From the NCBI GenBank assembly GCA_934668695.1, contig CAKUOD010000012.1, positions 1-64,000 on the forward strand: DNA of 64,000 bases, in the 5' to 3' direction. The translations under genes and the position numbers were made by a program. Within the stretch, counting starts at the first letter, position 1, and each line of letters starts with the position of its first letter. The stretch is from an uncultured Collinsella sp. GTDB lineage: Bacteria; Actinomycetota; Coriobacteriia; Coriobacteriales; Coriobacteriaceae. This document shows, piece after piece, positions 43,886 through 51,736 of this stretch. The notes under the pieces are model-generated. The model made no database searches. It worked only from the letters and a program-made list of their open reading frames with translations, and was not told where the DNA came from.

Positions 43886-45004
43886 ATGAATCCAAATCCC
43901 TTTAAGCCCACGGCTGGCAAGCGGCCTCCGATACTCATCGGTCGAGAGTCGGTCGTCGAAGATTTCGAGGAAGGGCTCGACAACGGCGCCGGAGCGCCGG
44001 GCAGGCTCATGCTCATTACGGGAAACCGCGGCTGCGGCAAGACGGTTCTCCTGCGGGAGCTGCAACGTCTAGCCAGCGAGCGCGGATGGGCGGTTGTCTC
44101 CGATTCCGCTTCGCTTGGCTTGTGCGACCGCCTGGCCGACGCGCTTCGCTCGAATAAACCCGTTGTGACGTCAATGGAGTTTGGGCCGTCGTTTGGGCGG
44201 ATGTCGGTCGAGGCGGCGCGAGCAAAGGGCGAGACGTTGCGAGGGCTGGTCAACGAGCGCCTCAAGAAGCTCGGTCCAGGCAAGGGCATACTGTTTGCGA
44301 TTGACGAGGCTCAATCTGCGTCTATCGAGGAGCTGGCGGCTCTTGCCGTTCTCTATCAGCAGGTGCTCGGAGACCAGGATGCCACGGGCTTGTCCGATAG
44401 CGACCAGCGCGGCCTTGCGCTGGTGTTCGCCGGCTTACCCAGTATGGTTGACGATCTGCTCGAAGAGCCAAGCGTGACGTTTTTGCGGCGTGCCCAGCAG
44501 CGTACGCTGGGGGCGATATCTTTGCCCAAGGTGCGCGATTCATATATCCAGACGGTCAAAGACGCTGGTCTTTACGTTGATGCGGAGACGGCGGACCTTG
44601 CGGCACACAAGAGCATGGGGCATCCCTATATGGTTCAGCTTGTGGGTTATTACATGTGGCGATCTGCTGTCCGGCGTGGCTCACAGGTCATCGAAAGGCG
44701 CGATGTCGAGGATGGCCATGCGGATGCCGTCTCCGAGTTCTATGAAGCGGTTGACGCGCCCCTGTATTACGGGCTGCGCAGTCCACAGCGCCTTTTTATC
44801 GAGGCCATGGCGGTTGACGAGGGCAAGCCGACGCGCATGGCGGATATCATTGAGCGCTGCGATCGTACCCAGAGCTGGGCGAGTAAATATCGCGCAAGCC
44901 TGATTCGCGAGCGCGTCATCGAGGCTGCCGGATACGGCCTCGTCCGGTTTACCGTGCCCATGCTGGGCGAGTACATCTGCGATCGCATTTTATGGCACGA
45001 GTAG
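43886..45004 (+). CDS. AAA ATPase with C-terminal winged-helix-like region (paralogue 1)
   Basis: The 372-residue protein has Walker A GNRGCGKTVLL (about residues 46-56), Walker B ILFAIDEAQ (about 135-143) and an ORC/STAND-like continuation with FLRRAQQRTLGAISLP (about 198-213). The C-terminal region (about 295-370) looks like a winged helix. It is paralogous to the ATPase at 47551-48651: same length, same VTFLRRAQQ/VSFLRRAQQ motif and G(H/F)P(Y/F)(M/L)(V/L)QLVGY. Function is unknown; the family may act as a DNA-binding switch. A UvrA2-like gene follows 10 bp downstream. Phased 10-bp repeats precede it. GAGGAGG lies about 7 nt before the ATG. Confidence 0.82.
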   Translation: MNPNPFKPTAGKRPPILIGRESVVEDFEEGLDNGAGAPGRLMLITGNRGCGKTVLLRELQRLASERGWAVVSDSASLGLCDRLADALRSNKPVVTSMEFGPSFGRMSVEAARAKGETLRGLVNERLKKLGPGKGILFAIDEAQSASIEELAALAVLYQQVLGDQDATGLSDSDQRGLALVFAGLPSMVDDLLEEPSVTFLRRAQQRTLGAISLPKVRDSYIQTVKDAGLYVDAETADLAAHKSMGHPYMVQLVGYYMWRSAVRRGSQVIERRDVEDGHADAVSEFYEAVDAPLYYGLRSPQRLFIEAMAVDEGKPTRMADIIERCDRTQSWASKYRASLIRERVIEAAGYGLVRFTVPMLGEYICDRILWHE

Positions 45005-45014
45005 GGTGATAAAG

Positions 45015-47510
45015 GTGACGGAACAGAAGATGAGCCCGCAAGCTATCGAGGTGCGCGGTGCGCGCGTACACAACCTTAAGGACATCGATATCGATATTCC
45101 GCTGGGAAAGCTCGTGGGTATTGCCGGCGTGTCGGGGTCGGGCAAGAGCTCGCTGGCGCTGGGAGTTCTTTATGCCGAGGGCTCGCGCCGTTACTTGGAG
45201 GCGCTCAGCACCTATACCCGCCGACGGCTCACCCAGGCCGAGCACGCTCAGGTGGATGAAGTGCTGCACGTGCCGGCGGCGCTCGCGCTGCATCAGCGCC
45301 CAAGCGTTCCGGGCGTACGCTCGACCTTTGGCACCATGACCGAGCTCAATAACAGCTTGCGCCTGCTCTTTAGCCGTTGCGCCCATCACGTGTGTCCGCA
45401 CTGCGGAACGCGCGTAGAGCCGAGCCTTAACGTGGCCGCGGGCCTGTCGCTTACCTGTCCGTCATGCGGCCGCGAGTTCTACGCGCCGAGCGCCGAGGAT
45501 CTTGCCTTTAACAGCGGCGGTGCGTGCCCGACCTGCGGCGGCACCGGCGTTATGCGCGAGGTGGACGAGGCGAGCCTGGTGCCCGACGAGTCAAAGACCA
45601 TCAACGAGGGCGCGGTGCTTCCCTGGGGCACGCTCATGTGGGATTTGATGAAGCAAGTCGCCGGCGAGATGGGCGTGCGTACCGATGTGCCGTTTAACCA
45701 GCTCACAGCGCATGAGCGCGATATCGTGTTTCATGGCCCGGCGGTTAAGAAGCATATCCTCTACGTGCCCAAAAACGGCGAGGGCGCCACACCGCTCGAC
45801 TTTACCTACTACAACGCCGTCTATACCGTCGAGAATGCGCTCGCCAAGGTCAAGGACGATAAGGGGCTCAAACGCGTTGCGCGCTTTTTGCGCGAGGGGC
45901 CATGCCGCGACTGTGGTGGCACGCGGCTTTCCGAGGCGGCGCGTCAGCCGCAGGTGCGCGGTATCAATTTGGCGCGGGCTGCAGCTATGACGCTGGGCGA
46001 GGCGATCGAATGGGTGCGTGGCGTGCCCGCGTCGTTGCCGGGCGAGATGCAGCCCATGGCAGCGGACATCTGTGATTCGTTCTTGAGCACGGCTCGCCGT
46101 CTGGTCGACTTGGGCCTCGATTACCTTTCGCTCGATCGCGCCGGCGCCACGCTCTCTACGGGCGAGCGTCAGCGCGTGCAGCTGGCCCGCGTGGTGCGCA
46201 ATCGCTCGACGGGCGTGCTCTATGTACTGGACGAGCCCTCGATTGGCTTGCATCCGGCAAATGTCGATGGCCTGGTGGGCGTGATGCGCGACCTGGTTGC
46301 CGACGGCAACACCGTGGTCGTTGTCGACCACGATACACGCGTGCTGACGGAAGCCGACTATCTGGTCGAGATGGGCCCCGTTGCCGGAGCGGGCGGCGGC
46401 AACGTGATTGCTGCCGGTTTGGTGGATGAGGTCGAGCGCGCCCAAGCCAGCCGAATCGCGCAGTTCTTGCGCTCGGACCCCAAGCGCTTGCGCCCGCAGG
46501 TGGACGTCGTTGAAATGTTTGACCAGGGCCATATTCGCATGGCGACCGGCGCAATTCATACCGTCAAGCCGCTCAAAGTCGATATCCCGCGCGGCCGTCT
46601 CGTCGCAGTGACGGGTGTTTCTGGCTCGGGCAAGACGACGCTCGTGCTCGAGACACTCATCCCCGCACTTAAGGCACAAGCGGCCGGTGAGCGCTTGCCG
46701 CGCCATGTGCGCTGGATCGATGCCGAGGGAATCGCCCGTGCCAACCTCATCGACGCCACGCCCATCGGTGCCAACGTGCGCTCGACGGTGGCAACTTATG
46801 CCGATATCCACGACGAGCTGCGTCGCGCCTTCGCCCGTACACCCGAGGCCAAAGCTGCCGGCTACAAGGCGGGCGCCTTTAGCTACAACACCGGTGCCCT
46901 GCGCTGTCCCACGTGTGATGGTACGGGTTCCATATCGCTTGACGTGCAGTTTTTGCCCGATGTCGAGATCGTCTGCCCGGCATGCCGCGGCTCGCGCTAC
47001 GCCGAGGCCGCCTCGCATATCCATCGCGAGGGCAAGGACGGCAGTCTGCTTACGTTGCCGCAACTTATGGATATGAGCGTGGACGAGGCACTCGACGCCA
47101 CGGTGGGACTCAAGAAAGTTCAGACGCGCCTGCAGACCTTGCACGACCTGGGTCTGGGCTACCTCACACTTGGCGAGCCTACGCCGGCGCTTTCGGGTGG
47201 CGAGGCGCAGCGCCTTAAGCTCGCGAGCGAGATGGGCCGTGTGCAGGACGATGCCGTGTTCGTATTCGACGAGCCAACGATTGGCCTACATCCGCTCGAT
47301 GTTCAGGTACTGCTGGCTGTGTTTGACGGCCTGGTTGCCAAGGGCGCCACGGTTGTCGTGATCGAACACGACCTCGACCTTATCCGTAACGCCGACTACG
47401 TGATTGACATGGGTCCAGGCGGCGGCGACGCCGGCGGGCAAATCGTCTGCGCCGGCACGCCGGTGGATATCGCTGCTTGCTCCAAGAGCATTACCGGTCG
47501 TTATCTATAG
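45015..47510 (+). CDS. UvrA-like ABC ATPase lacking the UvrB-binding domain (UvrA2 type)
   Basis: The 831-residue protein has both UvrA nucleotide-binding modules. Walker A motifs are GVSGSGKSSLA (N-terminal) and GVSGSGKTTL (near residue 535), and the signatures are LSTGERQRVQL and LSGGEAQRLKL. The zinc-binding CPTCGG and CPTCDG motifs are present. The stretch between the first module's FSRCAHHVCPHCG and the LAFNSGGACPTCGG finger is only about 50 residues, where UvrA has about 150 including the UvrB-binding domain. That shortening is seen in UvrA2/DrrC-like proteins linked to drug or DNA-damage tolerance. I chose the GTG at 45015 with AGGG 8 nt upstream. GTG 45006 or ATG 45030 are alternatives. 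Confidence 0.87.
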   Translation: MTEQKMSPQAIEVRGARVHNLKDIDIDIPLGKLVGIAGVSGSGKSSLALGVLYAEGSRRYLEALSTYTRRRLTQAEHAQVDEVLHVPAALALHQRPSVPGVRSTFGTMTELNNSLRLLFSRCAHHVCPHCGTRVEPSLNVAAGLSLTCPSCGREFYAPSAEDLAFNSGGACPTCGGTGVMREVDEASLVPDESKTINEGAVLPWGTLMWDLMKQVAGEMGVRTDVPFNQLTAHERDIVFHGPAVKKHILYVPKNGEGATPLDFTYYNAVYTVENALAKVKDDKGLKRVARFLREGPCRDCGGTRLSEAARQPQVRGINLARAAAMTLGEAIEWVRGVPASLPGEMQPMAADICDSFLSTARRLVDLGLDYLSLDRAGATLSTGERQRVQLARVVRNRSTGVLYVLDEPSIGLHPANVDGLVGVMRDLVADGNTVVVVDHDTRVLTEADYLVEMGPVAGAGGGNVIAAGLVDEVERAQASRIAQFLRSDPKRLRPQVDVVEMFDQGHIRMATGAIHTVKPLKVDIPRGRLVAVTGVSGSGKTTLVLETLIPALKAQAAGERLPRHVRWIDAEGIARANLIDATPIGANVRSTVATYADIHDELRRAFARTPEAKAAGYKAGAFSYNTGALRCPTCDGTGSISLDVQFLPDVEIVCPACRGSRYAEAASHIHREGKDGSLLTLPQLMDMSVDEALDATVGLKKVQTRLQTLHDLGLGYLTLGEPTPALSGGEAQRLKLASEMGRVQDDAVFVFDEPTIGLHPLDVQVLLAVFDGLVAKGATVVVIEHDLDLIRNADYVIDMGPGGGDAGGQIVCAGTPVDIAACSKSITGRYL

Positions 47511-47513
47511 GCG

Positions 47514-47544
47514 ATGTGACAAAGGGACTGCCCCTTTGTCACAT
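47514..47544. repeat. GTGACAAAGGGA palindrome, copy 2
   Basis: ATGTGACAAAGGG and CCCTTTGTCACAT form perfect 13-bp arms around ACTGC. It lies between the convergent uvrA2 and ATPase genes. Confidence 0.88.
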
Positions 47545-47550
47545 TGACTT

Positions 47551-48651
47551 CTATTTCACGCATTGAGCGGCGAGATAATCGCGGAAGAATGGCAATTCAA
47601 AAGCGACGATTCCGCGCCCGCGTTCTCCAATGATGCCGGCATCTATCATGCGGCGTCGGTAGCGGGAGACCTGCTGCGGCGAACGCTTAAGGCGTTCGAC
47701 AAGGTCAGCGGTGGTGGACTCTTCCTCGTCATCGAGCATGGCGATGAGGAATCGCTTGTCCTCTGCAGTGAGTTCCCGATAGATTGCCGCGAGGATTCGG
47801 TCATCCATCTCGTCGCGTGCGATTTTGATTCCTAGGTCAAAGTCGCGTGACGAGATTTCCTTCGAATCGCTTGTGAGATCCCAGGCACGGTAGCCTACGA
47901 GTTGCAATAGGAAGGGAAAACCAGAGATCGAGCGAACGGCTCTATCGATTCCCTCAGCATCTGCCAGGCGATCGTTTTCCTGAATTGTGCGAATTAAGGC
48001 TTCGCGCACGTCATAGTCGGCAATGCGACCCAGATGATATTGTTGAGCGCGGCGAAGGAACGAGACCGTCTTGTGGTTCAGTAGCGTCGATACGTTGTTG
48101 GGAAGTCCCGCCATGAGCAGGGCGACGCGTTTCCCATCGGTCACAAAGTGCTGATACGTCGCTGCGAGCTGAATCATCTCGTCGAGTGTCGGGTCCACCT
48201 CGTCAACCGTGACGAGCAGACCGGTGCCCGCCTCGTTGAGCTGGTCGATGATGTCGCTCATGCGATAACGCCAGGTTGAGACATCGTGAACGCGATCGAC
48301 CTCGATGCTGCCGAGAGGCGCGATGCCAAGACCGGTAATTTCAAAATCGGTCGGAAGATCAATGAGATGAGCCGCTGCCCGTTTTGCTCCGAGCTCAATT
48401 TCCTCAAGCATTCCTGGAAGCGCGGTTGTCTTTACGGCAACCCAGCCATGGGATTCGGCCCTCGTCGCAAGCGACGACATGAGGGCAGTTTTACCGGTTC
48501 CGCGTGCCCCCGAGAAGATAGAGGTCAGTTCCGGGCGTCTGCGCTGGCTCAAGAAGGCACGGTCCAGATCACGGATGATCTGCTGCCTTCCGGCAAGATG
48601 TGCGGGAACCTCACCAAAACTAGGAGTAAACGGGTTTTCGAGATACTCCAC
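47551..48651 (-). CDS. AAA ATPase with C-terminal winged-helix region (paralogue 2)
   Basis: The 366-residue protein has an N-terminal NPFTPSFGEVP, Walker A GARGTGKTALM (about residues 47-57), Walker B LLVTVDEVD (about 145-153) and VSFLRRAQQYHLGRIADY (about 196-213). The C-terminal winged helix (about 290-366) has STTADLVERLKRSPQQVSRYRRRMIDAG, a clear DNA-binding helix pair. It is the paralogue of 43886-45004 and converges on the uvrA2 gene. No specific role is known; an ATP-regulated DNA-binding protein is the simplest reading. Its upstream region is AT-rich with a 10-bp-phased repeat. AGGGCACAGTGG precedes the ATG. Confidence 0.82.
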   Translation of the reverse strand: MEYLENPFTPSFGEVPAHLAGRQQIIRDLDRAFLSQRRRPELTSIFSGARGTGKTALMSSLATRAESHGWVAVKTTALPGMLEEIELGAKRAAAHLIDLPTDFEITGLGIAPLGSIEVDRVHDVSTWRYRMSDIIDQLNEAGTGLLVTVDEVDPTLDEMIQLAATYQHFVTDGKRVALLMAGLPNNVSTLLNHKTVSFLRRAQQYHLGRIADYDVREALIRTIQENDRLADAEGIDRAVRSISGFPFLLQLVGYRAWDLTSDSKEISSRDFDLGIKIARDEMDDRILAAIYRELTAEDKRFLIAMLDDEEESTTADLVERLKRSPQQVSRYRRRMIDAGIIGERGRGIVAFELPFFRDYLAAQCVK

Positions 48652-48674
48652 TGTGCCCTCCTTCAGCGTCTCGA

Positions 48675-48729
48675 GTTAACTTCATTTTATTCTAGTTAAT
48701 TTCAGTTAAAAGCGATTAATTACGTTTAA
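48675..48729 (-). promoter_or_regulatory. AT-rich 10-bp-phased TTAA repeats upstream of the second AAA ATPase gene
   Basis: GTTAA or a one-base variant occurs at 48675, 48695, 48705, 48715 (ATTAA) and 48725 (TTTAA). The copies are spaced by exact multiples of 10 bp in a region much AT-richer than the surroundings. It begins 23 bp upstream of the ATPase start. Confidence 0.5.
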
Positions 48730-48744
48730 CTATATGACGGTCGA

Positions 48745-48775
48745 ATGTGACAAAGGGACTGTCCCTTTGTCACAT
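48745..48775. repeat. GTGACAAAGGGA palindrome, copy 3
   Basis: ATGTGACAAAGGGA and TCCCTTTGTCACAT form perfect 14-bp arms with a 3-nt loop. The stop codon of the TrmL gene (48770-48772, minus strand) lies within the right arm. Confidence 0.9.
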
Positions 48776-49369
48776 GCCGGCAAAGTCCGTCTGGCGCAAC
48801 GCCTCGTAGAGGACGATGGCGGCGCTGTTGGAGAGGTTGAGTGCGCTGATGCGGTAGTCGTCCGGATTGACGAAGTTGCCGCAGATATCCTGCCGAAGGA
48901 TGGCCTCATGGCCGTCCTCGATATGCCCGAGTGATTCCTCGTGGGCTTCCCAGGCCTCGGCGTTATTGAGTGAGTCGCAATCGCGCAGCATCGGGATGCG
49001 CTCGCAGCGCTCGGGCGCCGCGGCGAGCAGCTCCTCGGGAATGCCCGAGCTCTCGCTGCCAAAGACCAAATAGTCACCGTCACGGTAGGTGCTTTGCGCA
49101 TAGGTGCGGCGTGCCTTTTTGGTTAGCAGATGCAGGCGACCATCGGCAGGGGAAAGGCCGTTGCGCGCAACGAAATCCTCCCAGCCGGCATAGGTCGTCA
49201 CGTCCAAGTTTTGCCAGTAGCCCAGGCCGGCGCGGCGCACCGTCTTATCATCGAGCGAAAAGCCCAGTGGCTCCACCAGATGCAGGCGGGCGCCGGTAAC
49301 CACGCAGGTGCGGCCGATATTGCCCGTATTGGCTGGAATCTCGGGCGCATACAGCACAATGTTGAACAT
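48770..49369 (-). CDS. trmL: TrmL-like tRNA (cytidine34-2'-O)-methyltransferase (SPOUT) with an insertion
   Basis: The 199-residue SPOUT protein has FNIVLYAPEIPANTGNIGRTC (motif region 1), HLVEPLGFSLDDKTVRRAGL, DYLVFGSESSGIPEELL (motif 2) and ALNLSNSAAIVLYEALRQ (motif 3). These place it with TrmL, which 2'-O-methylates the wobble nucleotide of tRNALeu. Family members are about 155 residues. Here about 40 extra residues (about 133-172, charged and His-containing) separate RIPM from ALNLSN, at the SAM-binding knot. AAGGAG lies before the ATG at 49369. The stop lies in a palindromic repeat. Confidence 0.85.
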   Translation of the reverse strand: MFNIVLYAPEIPANTGNIGRTCVVTGARLHLVEPLGFSLDDKTVRRAGLGYWQNLDVTTYAGWEDFVARNGLSPADGRLHLLTKKARRTYAQSTYRDGDYLVFGSESSGIPEELLAAAPERCERIPMLRDCDSLNNAEAWEAHEESLGHIEDGHEAILRQDICGNFVNPDDYRISALNLSNSAAIVLYEALRQTDFAGM

Positions 49370-49390
49370 GAATCTCCTTGGCTCAGAACG

Positions 49391-49432
49391 AAAAACCACC
49401 ACGAAGGGCAGTGCACCTTCGTGGTGGTTTGG
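49391..49432 (-). terminator. Terminator of the CobW-type GTPase gene
   Basis: AAACCACCACGAAGG and CCTTCGTGGTGGTTT form a 15-bp perfect stem with an 8-nt loop. On the minus strand it continues into TTTTT. Confidence 0.9.
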
Positions 49433-49468
49433 CGGTTACGTAGCGGAAAAATGCCCGCTTGGATAAAC

Positions 49469-50599
49469 CTAGGCGCGGTGCCAGTCGGTCAGGCAGGCAT
49501 CGAGGGAGGCGATGAGGGCATCCTTGTCCATGTGACGGCCGATGATGCATAGGCTCGTCATGCGGTCGCCCGTCTCGTCGTCCCAAATCTGCATGATCTC
49601 GGGGTTCTCGTCGATGATCTTCTGCTTCTCGCCCTCGGGCGCGGAGTCAACGAACAGACCGTTCTCCATCAGGCGCATCTGGTGGCCGGCCTGCTCGAAC
49701 ATGTAGCACATGTCCGGATTGCTGGCCTGCCACAGCGGACCCTTGACGCGAATGACCTCATCGGGCCACTCCTGCTCAACAAAATCGGTGAACTTCTGCA
49801 GGTCAAACGGCTTGCGGCGTGAGTACACAAAGGTCTCGATGTCGTACTCAAGCACCTCGGGGTCGTCGTGCTCCTCGGGATGCTCCATGGCCTCGATCCA
49901 AGCGGCGGAGTTGTAGGCGCGCATAAAGTCGAAGCGGTCGGTGTCGAGCAGCTCCTCCATGGGAACCTCGCCGTTTTGGGCCTCGACAATTACGGCGTCT
50001 TTCTGCAGGCTGCGCACGATGGCCTTGAGCTCGGCGATCTGCTCAGGGCTCACGGTATCGGTCTTGTTGAGGATGAGCGTGGAGCAGAATTCAATCTGCT
50101 GGATGAGCAGACTCTCGATGTCGTCCTCGTCGATATCCTCTGCCAGCAGGTCGCGGCCGCCGTTGAACTCGTCGTACATGCGGGCGCAATCGACCACGGC
50201 CACGATGTTGTCGAGCGCGAGCTTGGGCTTGCCGCCCACCTTGGCCTCGTCGCAGAAGCTCGAGATGGTGTAGGCGATGGGGATAGGCTCGCAAATGCCC
50301 GAGGCCTCGATGATGATGTAATCGAAGTTGCCCGAATCGGCGATGCCCTGCAGCTGGTTGGCCAGGTCGTCCGAAAGCGTGCAGCAGATGCAGCCGTTGG
50401 TGAGCGGGATGAGGTCGTCGGTCTCGGAAAGGCCGCCGTCGGCGATGAGGCTGGCGTCGACGTTGATCTCGCCGATATCGTTGACGATCACGGCGGCGCG
50501 GATGCCGCCGTCGTTAGCGAGGATGTGGTTGAGCAGCGTGGTCTTGCCGGCACCGAGGTATCCGGTAAGCATGATGATCTTCACGGGTTTGTTGGGCAT
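49469..50599 (-). CDS. CobW/COG0523 family GTP-dependent metallochaperone
   Basis: The 376-residue G3E GTPase has Walker A GYLGAGKTTLLN (about residues 12-23), the metal-binding CxCC motif in NGCICCTL (about 66-73), an IIIEASGICEP (Walker B/switch II) segment and the NKxD motif LNKTD (about 180-184). A CobW_C domain (about 285-370) follows. COG0523 proteins insert or deliver metals such as zinc or cobalt. Without a Zur site or metal-uptake neighbour, the metal is unclear. AAAGGAGGG precedes the ATG at 50599. It ends at a strong terminator. Confidence 0.9.
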   Translation of the reverse strand: MPNKPVKIIMLTGYLGAGKTTLLNHILANDGGIRAAVIVNDIGEINVDASLIADGGLSETDDLIPLTNGCICCTLSDDLANQLQGIADSGNFDYIIIEASGICEPIPIAYTISSFCDEAKVGGKPKLALDNIVAVVDCARMYDEFNGGRDLLAEDIDEDDIESLLIQQIEFCSTLILNKTDTVSPEQIAELKAIVRSLQKDAVIVEAQNGEVPMEELLDTDRFDFMRAYNSAAWIEAMEHPEEHDDPEVLEYDIETFVYSRRKPFDLQKFTDFVEQEWPDEVIRVKGPLWQASNPDMCYMFEQAGHQMRLMENGLFVDSAPEGEKQKIIDENPEIMQIWDDETGDRMTSLCIIGRHMDKDALIASLDACLTDWHRA

Positions 50600-50685
50600 G
50601 TGCCCTCCTTTGTTAGACATGGCTTACAGTTAAATCTTATGCCAAACGCCTGCTCTTATACCCACGCGCCGGCAAATAACACAGG

Positions 50686-51027
50686 CTACTCCCAGGCTCC
50701 CCATACATCGGGGCAATAGCCGACGGTGGCCTTTTTGCCGTTGCGCACGATGGGCTCGGCTAGAACCTGCTGGTTCTCGAGCAACTTGTCGAAGCGCTGA
50801 CTAGGGGTGAGGTGCTGGATGAGCGCGAGCGTCTCCTCGTCCTTGGCCTTGGGATTGAGCAGCTTGTCGATGCCGCCGACCGCCTGCATCACGCTCGTGA
50901 GCTCGCCCTTGCTCATCTCCTTTTCCTTAAGGTCGATAAACTGCACCTTAATACGGCGCTCCTTAAAGAAGCGCTGAGCCTTCTTAGTATCGAAGGACTT
51001 TTTGGTACCAAAAATCTGGATATTCAT
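50686..51027 (-). CDS. ArsC/Spx-family protein lacking the active-site cysteines
   Basis: The 113-residue protein has the arsenate reductase/Spx thioredoxin-like fold: an N-terminal IQIFGT strand, a helix with KKAQRFFKERRI, VQFIDLKEKEMSKGEL, a central kinked RFDKLLENQQVLAEPIVRNGKKATVGY segment and a final CPDVW. In ArsC and Spx the first loop carries CxxS/C; here it reads KKSFDTKKA, so both positions are Ser and Thr. Thiol chemistry at that site is therefore excluded. It may be a regulatory Spx-like binder. It shares a strand and a 12-bp gap with the flavoprotein gene. Confidence 0.78.
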   Translation of the reverse strand: MNIQIFGTKKSFDTKKAQRFFKERRIKVQFIDLKEKEMSKGELTSVMQAVGGIDKLLNPKAKDEETLALIQHLTPSQRFDKLLENQQVLAEPIVRNGKKATVGYCPDVWGAWE

Positions 51028-51038
51028 GTTCCGCCGTT

Positions 51039-51662
51039 CTACCTGATAAAGTTGGTGCGCTCGCGATCGGCCTCGGGGGCATCGATGCCGGCAGCCTTGC
51101 CTGCCTCGATGCAACGCAGAAGCCATGCCATGTTTTTACCGATGTTTCGCATGGTAGCAAGGCCCTCGGCGTCCTGGGCGGCCTCGCCCGGCGCAGCGCC
51201 AAAGACGTTGTTCCAGTACGTGGAGGCCACCACGGGCATCTGGTTGATAGTGAAGTATTTGTTGAGCACGTCGAAGGTGGTCGACGTGCCGCCGCGACGG
51301 GCGACGGCGACCGCGGCGCCGGGTTTGTGCGCAAAGGCCTTGCTGCCGGCATAGAATGCGCGGTCGAGGGCCGAGAGGATGCGTCCGCTGGGATGCGCAT
51401 AGTAGACGGGGGAGCCAAAGACAAAACCGTCGGCCTGCTCGGCGGTGGCAATGAGCTCGTTTACCACGTCGTCATCAAAGGTGCATCGACCGCCAAGCTT
51501 GGCGCACTGACCGCAGCCGATGCAGTCGCGGATGGGCTTGGCGCCCAGTTGGAATACCTCGCTGTCGATACCCTCGGCGTGTAATTGCTCGGCGACTTCG
51601 GCAAGCGCGCGAGCGGTGTTGCCGTTTGCCTTGGGGCTGCCATTGACCAAAAGAACCTTCAT
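51039..51662 (-). CDS. Iron-sulfur flavoprotein-like NAD(P)H-dependent FMN reductase
   Basis: The 207-residue protein has a flavodoxin-like fold. LLVNGSPKANGNTARAL (about residues 4-20) is the FMN phosphate loop, and FGSPVYYAHPSGRILSALDR (about 83-102) is the isoalloxazine-binding segment. Between them is a compact four-cysteine motif CIGCGQCAKLGGRC (CX2CX2CX6C, about 47-60), which in Isf proteins binds a 4Fe-4S cluster. It would transfer electrons between NAD(P)H or ferredoxin and an acceptor. I chose the ATG at 51662; GAGGGAG lies 6-7 nt upstream. It is the first gene of a pair with the ArsC-like gene. Confidence 0.85.
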   Translation of the reverse strand: MKVLLVNGSPKANGNTARALAEVAEQLHAEGIDSEVFQLGAKPIRDCIGCGQCAKLGGRCTFDDDVVNELIATAEQADGFVFGSPVYYAHPSGRILSALDRAFYAGSKAFAHKPGAAVAVARRGGTSTTFDVLNKYFTINQMPVVASTYWNNVFGAAPGEAAQDAEGLATMRNIGKNMAWLLRCIEAGKAAGIDAPEADRERTNFIR

Positions 51663-51736
51663 CACAAACTCCCTCTGCTGTTGGTGACTTCTGCAGAGGA
51701 TTATCGCACGATGGGGGAGGCGGTGTGGGCGCGGTG

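Noticed and set aside
43886..48651. Toxin-antitoxin or phage-defence system made of the two ATPases and UvrA2
   Set aside because: No nuclease, toxin or restriction domain is visible in any of the three proteins. Their motifs only support ATP-dependent DNA-binding roles.
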